Shown here: one piece after another, positions 1-7,077 of the stretch | Numbering within the stretch: position 1 is the stretch's first letter | Layout: each line of letters begins with the position of its first letter | Assembly (NCBI GenBank): GCA_027294455.1 | Contig: JAPULZ010000148.1 | Coordinates: forward strand, 1-40,715 | Direction: 5' to 3' | Length of the DNA: 40,715 bases | Source: Gemmatimonadota bacterium | GTDB taxonomy: Bacteria; Gemmatimonadota; Gemmatimonadetes; Gemmatimonadales; GWC2-71-9 | Notes under the pieces: model-generated | Database searches by the model: none | What the model was told of the DNA's origin: nothing | The model's input: only the letters and a program-made list of their open reading frames with translations | Made by a program: the position numbers and the translations under genes

Positions 1-114
1 CGTCAAGGGAATCGTATCGCGCGCCTGCAGGATGGCTTCTTGTGCAACGGCGGGCGTGGCGACGAGCGCACCTAACGCCCACGCCAACATCACGTTCCGA
101 TAGCGTGGTTTCAT
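1..114 (-). CDS. N-terminus of a secreted protein, cut by the window edge
   Basis: The minus strand opens with ATG at 114 and reads 38 codons in frame to the window edge. The start is basic (MKPRYRN), followed by a hydrophobic stretch and an AVA-QE sequence, a typical signal peptidase I site, so the product is exported. Nothing beyond about 14 mature residues is visible, so the function is unknown. It is divergent from the propeller gene at 245, with about 130 bp between them holding both promoters. The reading frame continues to the edge without a stop, and the signal-peptide pattern makes chance unlikely. Confidence 0.6.
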   Translation of the reverse strand, partial: MKPRYRNVMLAWALGALVATPAVAQEAILQARDTIPLT

Positions 115-244
115 GGTCGTACTCTGATTCGTGTGGTTGCATGGGATACGCCGGTGAAGTGCTGGATGCTGAGATCTCACTGGCGCCCCCACCCTCCGGA
201 ACGCTAAACTTGTAGCCTCAGGATCACGGCAAGCAAGAAAACCA

Positions 245-1360
245 ATGACACTCAAGGCTACTCCCTCGCTCCTGGCCATCGCGGCCGCCGTGGTCGCGGC
301 GGCGGCCCCGCTCTGCGCCCAGGGCCCGACGGCGAACTACTGGATATACGTCGGCGCCGAATCGGCCGACCTCTTGCACCTCGTGCGCTACGGGCCCACC
401 GGCGCCACAGTCGAAAAGACCATATTGGTCGGCGAGATGCAGGTGGAGACCGAAGGCCCGCACGGGCTGAAGATGTCGCGCGACAAGCGCTACCTCTACA
501 TGACGACCGGTCACGGCATCCCCGACGGGAAACTCTGGAAGATCGAGACCGGCGTCGACACCGTGGTGGGCGATCCCATCCTGCTGGGCCGGTTCCCCGC
601 GACCGTCGACCTCACGCCGGACGACCTCTACGCGTTCGTCGTCAACTTCAACCTCCACGGGGAGCGGGAGCCGTCTTCCATCTCGGTCGTCTATACGCCC
701 GAGCTCATGGAGATCGTCCAGACCACCACGTGTACGCAACCCCACGGCGGGCGCATGCACCCGATGGGGACGAGATGGTATACCAACTGTATAGTGGACG
801 ACCAGATGGTCGAGATCGATACGCAGACCTTCGAGGTGGCGCGCCGCTTCAGCGTCGCCGTAGATCATGAAGGTCCCTTGACGGACTATGAACCGGTGCG
901 GCCCACCACGGCGCCGACCTGCTCACCGACGTGGGCGCTGCCAACGCCCGCGGGCGATCGCATATTCGTTGCGTGCAATCGGGCGAACCACATCCTCGAG
1001 GTGGATTACGAAACCTGGACCCTCACGCGGCGCATCGAGACCGGTCGCGGCCCCTACAACATGGCCATCACCCCTGACGGCAAGACACTCGTGGTCACGC
1101 TGAAGCAGGGTGCGGCCGTCCAGTTCTTCGACGTCGAATCCGGCGAGAGCAGGGGCATCGTGGAATCGAGCACGACGGTGACGCACGGGGTCGTCGTCTC
1201 TCCCGATTCCCGTTACGCGTTCGTGAGCGTCGAGGGCGTGGGTGCGGAACCGGGCAAGCTGGATATCTTCGACCTGCAAACCCTCGAGCGCGTCGCCGAC
1301 GTGGACCTCGGGCAACAGGCCGGCGGAATCGCCTTCTGGAAAATGGAGCCGACCAATTAG
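245..1360 (+). CDS. secreted YncE/YVTN-type beta-propeller protein
   Basis: 371 residues. An N-terminal signal peptide of about 25 residues (Ala-rich core, cleavage near CAQG) sends it to the periplasm or outside. The rest has repeated blade signatures of the YncE/YVTN propeller superfamily: HGLKMSRDKRYLYMTTG, TVDLTPDDLYAFVV, NMAITPDGKTLVVTLKQG and HGVVVSPDSRYAFVSVEG, each a strand followed by a (S/T)PDxxxxxV turn. Such proteins usually act as binding or scaffold domains; no catalytic residues are evident and the ligand is unknown. It converges on the gene at 1380, with only 19 bp between the two stops and no obvious hairpin. Confidence 0.8.
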   Translation: MTLKATPSLLAIAAAVVAAAAPLCAQGPTANYWIYVGAESADLLHLVRYGPTGATVEKTILVGEMQVETEGPHGLKMSRDKRYLYMTTGHGIPDGKLWKIETGVDTVVGDPILLGRFPATVDLTPDDLYAFVVNFNLHGEREPSSISVVYTPELMEIVQTTTCTQPHGGRMHPMGTRWYTNCIVDDQMVEIDTQTFEVARRFSVAVDHEGPLTDYEPVRPTTAPTCSPTWALPTPAGDRIFVACNRANHILEVDYETWTLTRRIETGRGPYNMAITPDGKTLVVTLKQGAAVQFFDVESGESRGIVESSTTVTHGVVVSPDSRYAFVSVEGVGAEPGKLDIFDLQTLERVADVDLGQQAGGIAFWKMEPTN

Positions 1361-1379
1361 CCGTCGGCGCGTCTCGTCT

Positions 1380-2660
1380 TCACCGCATGCGCGCCTTGAC
1401 GAAGACGTCGATGTTGCCCGGCCGGTCGTTCTCGTAATACAGCCGGATCCTGCCGTCGTCGGTTTCGCTGACCACGGCGGGAACCGCGTTAGCGGTGAGG
1501 TACCACCCATCCGGCAGAATGACGGTGTTGCGGGAGCGGCCGAAGCTGCGATCCCACACCAACTCGTCACCAACCAGGAGATACCGGTTGGGATCGGTGT
1601 AGGTCTCCTCGATGCGGAGGCGAACCGCGTGCCCGGGCTTGACCGGAGCGAACCAGATGGCCACCACCTCGGTCTCGGGCGTGACCTCACCGCCGAGCTC
1701 GATGCCCCGCGCGGCGATCTCCGATCCCCGTAGCGTCTCCACTCGCAACGCCTCTCCCGTATCGAGTATCCGCGCCGACGGGTTGGACGCTTTGCTGCCG
1801 GCGCGCACGACATTCAGGTAGCGGTCCACGCCCTCACGGGTCTCGGTGTAATCGTGGTAGAGGCGGAACGCATGTGTCTCGGGCGGCTGCAGAAAGTACA
1901 CGATCTCCCGATCCTGAAACGCCCGCTCAGGAAACCGATATTCGACGCGGGCGCCGGACGGACGGCGCACGGTCGTGCTCGCTGGCTCCGGGCCCTCGGC
2001 GGCAGCGTTCCGGGAGGATACGTTCGTGGTGCCCAACTGCCGGCCCCGAATGGTGAGGGGGACGGCTCCCGGCCCCGAGTTCATGAAGCTGACGCGAACG
2101 CGCCCGTCGGTCTCCGTCACGACCTGCGACGGATAATTGCTCTGGATGAGTTCGTAACCAGAGGGGAGGACTATCGCATTCCTTTTTATGCCCAGTGACC
2201 GCGAGAACGTGATCGTGCGGCCGTCACCCCGGTAGCTCTCGGGATCGCGATAGGTCTTGTCGATCCGGATGCGGCTCTCGCCACCTTCGGGCACCGGGCG
2301 TGCCAGCTCTACCTTGATGTATTGCCCCTGGGGATTGGCGTTCGTCATCCCGCCGGCCCGGGCGAGCTCCCCGTCCACGATCTCCCACCGCAGCTCCTCG
2401 CCCGTTGCCATGTCGTACACCGCGTGGACGGTCGGCTCGCTGCCTACGCGAATCGCGTTGTAGTACACCGTGGCGCCCGGCGCCGTGGCCGTCACGTCGT
2501 AGATGATGCGGAAACTCTGCGTCGACGGGTCGAGCAGCTCGTATCGCGTATACGAATCCGCCGAGGTCTGTCGAAACGTCTGGGCGGTTGCCGCGACCGT
2601 GTGGAGTGCCGCGCCCCCCGCAAGCGCCGCCACCAGGCGACTCAACCCCAGGGCGCGCAT
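1380..2660 (-). CDS. secreted protein with two tandem copies of an unrecognised domain
   Basis: 426 residues, with a signal peptide at about 1-26 (TAQ end). I do not recognise the family. The mature protein is an internal duplication: residues ~30-200 and ~245-426 share the order of motifs. Copy 1 has SRIRIDKTYRDPESY, SLGIKRNAIVLPSGYEL and VVTETDGRVRVSFMNSGPG; copy 2 has VRLRIEETYTDPNRY, SFGRSRNTVILPDGWYL and VVSETDDGRIRLYYENDRPG. A predicted all-beta fold fits. The ATG follows the TGA of the LVIVD gene after one base (TGA-G-ATG), so the two are translationally coupled and probably act in the same envelope process. No active-site motif is seen. Confidence 0.75.
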   Translation of the reverse strand: MRALGLSRLVAALAGGAALHTVAATAQTFRQTSADSYTRYELLDPSTQSFRIIYDVTATAPGATVYYNAIRVGSEPTVHAVYDMATGEELRWEIVDGELARAGGMTNANPQGQYIKVELARPVPEGGESRIRIDKTYRDPESYRGDGRTITFSRSLGIKRNAIVLPSGYELIQSNYPSQVVTETDGRVRVSFMNSGPGAVPLTIRGRQLGTTNVSSRNAAAEGPEPASTTVRRPSGARVEYRFPERAFQDREIVYFLQPPETHAFRLYHDYTETREGVDRYLNVVRAGSKASNPSARILDTGEALRVETLRGSEIAARGIELGGEVTPETEVVAIWFAPVKPGHAVRLRIEETYTDPNRYLLVGDELVWDRSFGRSRNTVILPDGWYLTANAVPAVVSETDDGRIRLYYENDRPGNIDVFVKARMR

Positions 2661-2661
2661 C

Positions 2662-4707
2662 TCACATCACCGGGCGGGTCTTGGGCTGCAACTTCACGGC
2701 CCACAGCCCGCTGTTCGTATCGGAGAAGAACACGTGCCCTTTGTGAGGCATGGCGCTCCACACCATCGTAGAGTTGGCCACATAGCCTTGGGGATCGGCC
2801 GACCGGTACACGGCGATTTCCCGACCTTGGGTATAGAGATTGCCCATCAGCTCACCGGACACGTCCACCACGCGCAGCCCGCCCTCGTAGTAGGCCTGGT
2901 AGAGCCGGTCGTCCTCGACCCAGATGTTGTGCGTCCCGTACTCGGTCACCTCGTACCGGGCAACCATCGCCGGATTCTCGGGATCGGTGAAATCGATCAC
3001 CTGGATGTAGCCCTGAGTGCTCAGGAGCGTGCCTCCCCCGCCGGTCTCGGGATCGTACCTTCGGGCGTAATCGCCCCCGGGCGCGTGCGAGCCCTCGTTG
3101 GCCAGGCCTCGTCGGCTCATGATCTCGTCGCCGATGAAGAGGTAGAACTTGTCGGTGGATTCCGAGGCGTAGGGGAACACCGCATGCGTCCGCCCGCCGG
3201 GGACTGGGTAGTTGGTCACAAACACCGGATTCTCAATCGTGCCGCCCCACCGTCCGTTGCCCACGTCCACCACCACCACCCCGCTCCCCCACTCCGCGGA
3301 GTACGCGATCCCGTCGTGCACCCACACGTCATGCACCCGGCTGTCGGGATGGTTGTACTCGCTCACGAATCGCGGATTGTAGATATCGCGCACGTCGATG
3401 ATCACGTATTTGTCGCCGCCAGACAGGGCGAAGAGATAGTCGTCGGTGGGGAACGCGTTGTGCACGCCGCCCGTCAAGCCCTCATCGTACACGGAGGCGA
3501 TCCGGGGATGGGCGGGATCGGCCAGGTCGAGAATGACGACGCCGTTGCGGCGGTTGGACGCCCCCTCTCGCGTCATCGTGCCGTACCGGCTGTCGGGGGA
3601 CACCTTCACGTCGTTCACCGCACGCGCGTCGACTTGAATGGAGTCGGTCTTGAAGATGTTGCTGGGATCGGTGACGTCCCACACGAACGCGTGCCCGTCG
3701 GCGACCTTGGAGCCCGTCAACGCATAGTCTCGCCCGTCGAGACCCTCGAACACCCAGAAGTCCGTCGTGCGGGAGCGCGACTGGCTCCCCAGGCCCACCA
3801 CGTCCAACGTCTCCACGGCGTCGCGGGCCACCGCCCGAAACGACTTGCGGCTGCTGAGGGGTCCGGCCGACGCCATCACCGTGTACACACCCGGGAGGTC
3901 GGCGACGAATTTGCCGCCGTCGAGCTGACCCGGCGCGCTCGGCGCAATGATGTAGCCGGGAGGCGTGTAGGCATGCGTCCAGGTAATCGGGACGTCGTCG
4001 ACCACGTTGCCGTTCGCGTCCCGCGCCACGGCCGCAAAGGTCTGCACGTCTCCCGTGCGCACCTCGTCGAGCCCGCCGTCGATCGTCAGTTGGGTCGCGG
4101 GCAGCGGCGTGACCTGATACGACACGGCTCCCTCGACATCCTGAAACGAGGCCGCGATGGTCACCTCGCCGGCTTCGTGGGCGCTGACATTCCCGAAGAG
4201 GTCCACGGTGGCCACGCGAGGATTGGAGCTCTGCCAAGCGAATTCGACGTCGGGGCGTACCGAGCCGTTGGCCAGCATGGCCGTGCCCCAATGGCGTATG
4301 GTCGTCCCCACATAGAGCCGGCCGGGCTCGTGGTCCAGCGTCACGTCGGCCACCGCCGGCCACCGCACCGTGAGCGGAACGATCACCGAGATGGGCTCGC
4401 CGCCGGCCGCCACCACCAAGGTGGCCACGATTTGGTACTCGCCGGGTGTGATCCCCGTGACCTGCCCGTCCTGGTATCGCGCCGCTTGACGCGGCACGGC
4501 GACGCGCACGGGCACGTCCATGACATCTCCCCTGGCATCGAGGGCCACGACCGCGAGCGCGACACTCTCCCCGGCGGTGAGCGACACGGCGGCCGGCCGT
4601 GCCTCCAATCGGGTGACGCGCGACGCCGCGTCTTGCGCAACGAGGGGCGTCGTCCCGAGCGCGATGGACAAGACGGCGACAGGTCCTATGGCGTGAATCT
4701 TCGACAT
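2662..4707 (-). CDS. secreted LVIVD-repeat beta-propeller with N-terminal Ig-like domains
   Basis: 681 residues, with a signal peptide at ~1-25 (TPLVAQ). Residues ~30-290 look like bacterial Ig-like (Big_2) domains: RPAAVSLTAGESVALAVVALDARGDV, FAWQSSNPRVATVDLFGNVSAHEAGEVTI and another copy near DEVRTGDVQTFAAVARDANGNVV. The C-terminal ~380 residues carry LVIVD-type propeller blades: FVWDVTDPSNI, VVILDLADPAHPRI, YVIIDVRDIYNPRFVSEY, IQVIDFTDPENPAMVARYEV and LRVVDVSGELM. These are surface or periplasmic binding scaffolds; the ligand is unknown. It is first in a two-gene operon, with its stop one base before the next ATG. The 1047-codon open frame on the opposite strand is a GC-driven shadow. Confidence 0.85.
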   Translation of the reverse strand: MSKIHAIGPVAVLSIALGTTPLVAQDAASRVTRLEARPAAVSLTAGESVALAVVALDARGDVMDVPVRVAVPRQAARYQDGQVTGITPGEYQIVATLVVAAGGEPISVIVPLTVRWPAVADVTLDHEPGRLYVGTTIRHWGTAMLANGSVRPDVEFAWQSSNPRVATVDLFGNVSAHEAGEVTIAASFQDVEGAVSYQVTPLPATQLTIDGGLDEVRTGDVQTFAAVARDANGNVVDDVPITWTHAYTPPGYIIAPSAPGQLDGGKFVADLPGVYTVMASAGPLSSRKSFRAVARDAVETLDVVGLGSQSRSRTTDFWVFEGLDGRDYALTGSKVADGHAFVWDVTDPSNIFKTDSIQVDARAVNDVKVSPDSRYGTMTREGASNRRNGVVILDLADPAHPRIASVYDEGLTGGVHNAFPTDDYLFALSGGDKYVIIDVRDIYNPRFVSEYNHPDSRVHDVWVHDGIAYSAEWGSGVVVVDVGNGRWGGTIENPVFVTNYPVPGGRTHAVFPYASESTDKFYLFIGDEIMSRRGLANEGSHAPGGDYARRYDPETGGGGTLLSTQGYIQVIDFTDPENPAMVARYEVTEYGTHNIWVEDDRLYQAYYEGGLRVVDVSGELMGNLYTQGREIAVYRSADPQGYVANSTMVWSAMPHKGHVFFSDTNSGLWAVKLQPKTRPVM

Positions 4708-4806
4708 CGTGGGATCCCCATATCGGTGGGTGTCTTTGGCGCGAAGTACAGGAATATGGGGTTGGAGAGACAGGTTGGCGAGGTGGAGGATGGCCTGCGC
4801 GAACAG

Positions 4807-6042
4807 CTATGGCCCGCCGCCGGCCACTTTCACGCGATTCCGGCCGGTCTTCTTGGCGCGGTAGAGCGCCCTGTCCGCGAAGCTGGCCACCTCCGACGGC
4901 GCAGAGCGACGGTCGGATCGTCCGGCCGCCCCGATGCTCACGGTCACCGACACCCGCTTGCGTTTGGCGTTGCGCCGGGGTTTGGGATTCTCGGGGCGCC
5001 TCTTGGGCCGACCGCCGCCGCGCAGGGTGAACGTGGCGGACTCGATGGACTCTCGCACACGCTCGAGGTGCGGAACCACCTCCTCGGCGAACTTGCCGGG
5101 AAACAAGAGCGCGAACTCCTCGCCGCCGTAGCGGTATGGCGTGCCTCCGCCTCCGACCCGTTCGAGCTCGGCCGCCACCATGCGGAGCACTTGATCACCA
5201 ACCTCGTGTCCGTACTCGTCGTTGAATTTCTTGAAGTGATCCACGTCCACCATGGCGATGGTGTATTGGCCGTTCAGTCGCAACAACTCTTCGTTGAGCG
5301 CCCGCCGCGCCGGCAGGCCCGTCAGCGCGTCCCGGTAGGCCATGAAGTACGAGGCCTCGATCACCGACACGATGAGGATCAGACTACCGGTCGAGAGATA
5401 CACGCTGGCCGGCGGCGCTCCGCCGGATGCGTTGAGCGCGAGGAAGGCCGCCGCACTCGCCCACAGGAACCCCCGTCCGGTGGCGTTCGGGCACGCCACC
5501 AATCGGGTTCCCATGAACCCGGCCGTGGCGAGGAAGACGGCAAGAGCCGGCTGGGCCACGGGGGTCCAACCGAACCAACCTTCGGGCAGCACGGAGAGTC
5601 GCATCGGCGTTGCCAACCATTCCAGCTTGGACGCCGCGAGCAGTAGCACGAGACCCACCTGGACGCCGATCACCCCGAACCGCGCGAGCCCGGCCCGTGT
5701 CACCGCGCCCCGTTCGGTCAGGAGGGTGAGCCCGAACAGGTTGACAGGCAGCAGTAGAGCGATGGCGTGAAAGACCGTCGTCGGCTCCGTAGCCGCCCAC
5801 CCCCACCGCGCCAACCCGCGGTCCGCCAAGACGAGCACGATGACGCCAAACAGGAGCCGGCTCCGCCGAAAGCGCCAGCTCACGAGTGCCCCGGCACCAA
5901 GTGCCGCCCAGGGAAGCCACTGGATCGACAGGGGCAAGCCGTCCGGCAGCCCCTCCCTGCGGAGGTACACAACCACGGCGAGGAGGATGAGGCCCTCCAG
6001 CGCCACGATGGACCACAATCGCTTGAACACCTTTGACGCCAT
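4807..6042 (-). CDS. membrane diguanylate cyclase (GGEEF, no I-site)
   Basis: 411 residues. The first ~235 residues are about seven or eight hydrophobic segments (for example ~9-27, 36-56, 63-82, 88-108, 118-139, 190-208, 214-234), an integral-membrane sensor of no family I can name. A GGDEF domain follows (~235-405) with DALTGLPARRALNEEL, MVDVDHFKKFNDEYGHEVGDQVL and the active-site loop RYGGEEF (residues 306-310), then SIGAA. Family knowledge: it makes cyclic di-GMP from two GTP. The RxxD inhibitory site expected five residues before GGEEF is absent (GGGG precedes TPYRY), so product feedback at that site is unlikely. A Lys/Arg-rich insertion lies near residues 350-370. Confidence 0.88.
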   Translation of the reverse strand: MASKVFKRLWSIVALEGLILLAVVVYLRREGLPDGLPLSIQWLPWAALGAGALVSWRFRRSRLLFGVIVLVLADRGLARWGWAATEPTTVFHAIALLLPVNLFGLTLLTERGAVTRAGLARFGVIGVQVGLVLLLAASKLEWLATPMRLSVLPEGWFGWTPVAQPALAVFLATAGFMGTRLVACPNATGRGFLWASAAAFLALNASGGAPPASVYLSTGSLILIVSVIEASYFMAYRDALTGLPARRALNEELLRLNGQYTIAMVDVDHFKKFNDEYGHEVGDQVLRMVAAELERVGGGGTPYRYGGEEFALLFPGKFAEEVVPHLERVRESIESATFTLRGGGRPKRRPENPKPRRNAKRKRVSVTVSIGAAGRSDRRSAPSEVASFADRALYRAKKTGRNRVKVAGGGP

Positions 6043-6160
6043 GGTTTACTGCGGGCGGATGGTCGACCATCGACTGGCAGCCGCCCAGGGTGGACGGCCA
6101 CTCAAAAGGTAGGAAGTATGGTATGTGCTTGCTGTGTTGTGGGTTACAGTCGCCGGCGAG

Positions 6161-6592
6161 CTATTCTCCGCTCTCGCGGTCGTAGTCGATGATGTTCTCC
6201 CACTCGCGCGCGTCGGAGCGGGCGACGACCGCCACGACGGGTTCGGAGTGGCTCATGTTGAAGACCTCGTGGGGCACGCCGGGCTCGATGAAGATGAAAT
6301 CGCCGGCCTCGTTCTCGACGACCTGCTTGAGGCCCCGGCCGTACTCGTGGCGGACCTTCCCCTCCAGAATGTAGAGCATCACCTCGAAATCGACGTGGAT
6401 GTGTGCGAACGCCACACCGCCAGGCGGAATCGTGGCCACGTTCATCGAGAGGGCCTTGGCATCGACGTTCTTCGCCGAGAGGCCCGGCTTGTACTGAATG
6501 TTGTTCCACTGGCGGCAGATCGTGCTGGCCCGGATCACGCTGACGCCGCCGCCGGCTTCGACGTATCGGGTCAGATCTTCTGGTTGGCTCAT
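6161..6592 (-). CDS. single-domain cupin protein
   Basis: 143 residues from ATG at 6592; the GTG at 6643 would add 17 Pro/Arg-rich residues that do not look like cupin sequence. Cupin motif 1 is HIHVDFEVMLYILEG (two His and a Glu as metal ligands) and motif 2 is DFIFIEPGVPHEVFNMS (third His). The fold is a small beta-barrel, usually binding one divalent metal. Proteins this short act as isomerases, dioxygenases or sugar/ligand-binding regulators, and the substrate cannot be told here. No strong Shine-Dalgarno is seen. It lies upstream of the diguanylate cyclase on the same strand, 118 bp away, so co-transcription is possible but not shown. Confidence 0.82.
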   Translation of the reverse strand: MSQPEDLTRYVEAGGGVSVIRASTICRQWNNIQYKPGLSAKNVDAKALSMNVATIPPGGVAFAHIHVDFEVMLYILEGKVRHEYGRGLKQVVENEAGDFIFIEPGVPHEVFNMSHSEPVVAVVARSDAREWENIIDYDRESGE

Positions 6593-6706
6593 CCGTGCAA
6601 GATACCGTCGGGCACCGCCTTGGCGAGGCCGCCCGCCCGGCACTTGACGGGGTTACCGCACCACCGTTATGTGTGACGCCAGCAGCGGACACCCAAGGAG
6701 CAGACC

Positions 6707-6919
6707 GTGAAGAAGAGGGATTTGAAATCCATCGAACACCTCGCCAAGAAGAACCGCGAGGCCAGCAAGGCGCAGCACGAGGCCGAGGCTGGCATGGACC
6801 AGGGACCGAAAACGAAGTCCGGGCGGGATCTCCGTGGCGACGAGCCTCCGAGGCAGGACCCCCGTTACGAGGGCGCCGACCGACTGTTCACGGAAATGAA
6901 GAAAAAAGACCGGCCGTAG
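6707..6919 (+). CDS. small hydrophilic protein of unknown function
   Basis: 70 residues from a GTG start, chosen because AAGGAG (6695-6700) lies six bases upstream. The protein is very polar: a Lys/Arg-rich N-terminus (KKRDLKSIEHLAKKNREA), an acidic and Gln/Pro-rich middle, and a basic end (LFTEMKKKDRP). It has no signal peptide, membrane segment or Cys. It looks soluble and largely helical or disordered. Codon use fits the neighbours and the ribosome site is good, so I take it as real, but I do not recognise a family. It may end at the hairpin at 6965-6992. Confidence 0.6.
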   Translation: MKKRDLKSIEHLAKKNREASKAQHEAEAGMDQGPKTKSGRDLRGDEPPRQDPRYEGADRLFTEMKKKDRP

Positions 6920-6964
6920 GACCGTTCACACCACTGCTCCCCCCTCCAGCCCAACCATAACCCC

Positions 6965-6992
6965 GGAAAAGCCCGGTTTTGTGGGGTTTTCC
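6965..6992 (+). other. stable hairpin between the small protein and the GGDEF-EAL gene
   Basis: GGAAAAGCCC (6965-6974) and GGGGTTTTCC (6983-6992) pair over nine of ten positions around an eight-base loop. There is no clean T-run after the stem, so it is a weak intrinsic terminator at best; it could also be part of the leader of the gene at 7078. I tested it against the GEMM c-di-GMP riboswitch from memory and saw no match. Confidence 0.35.
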
Positions 6993-7077
6993 TTGGAAAC
7001 ACCTATATTGGGTGGCGTGAGCGTGCCCGACCGTCGAGAACGGAGACCATGGTGACCCACCGGCCCCAACGCCCCGT

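Noticed and set aside
2503..5646. 1047-codon open frame on the plus strand
   Set aside because: It lies antisense to the LVIVD and diguanylate-cyclase genes, is rich in His/Arg/Val/Gly with no domain, and is a typical GC-rich shadow.
6965..7077. Cyclic-di-GMP (GEMM) riboswitch upstream of the GGDEF-EAL gene
   Set aside because: The conserved GEMM core and tetraloop/receptor sequences as I know them are absent.
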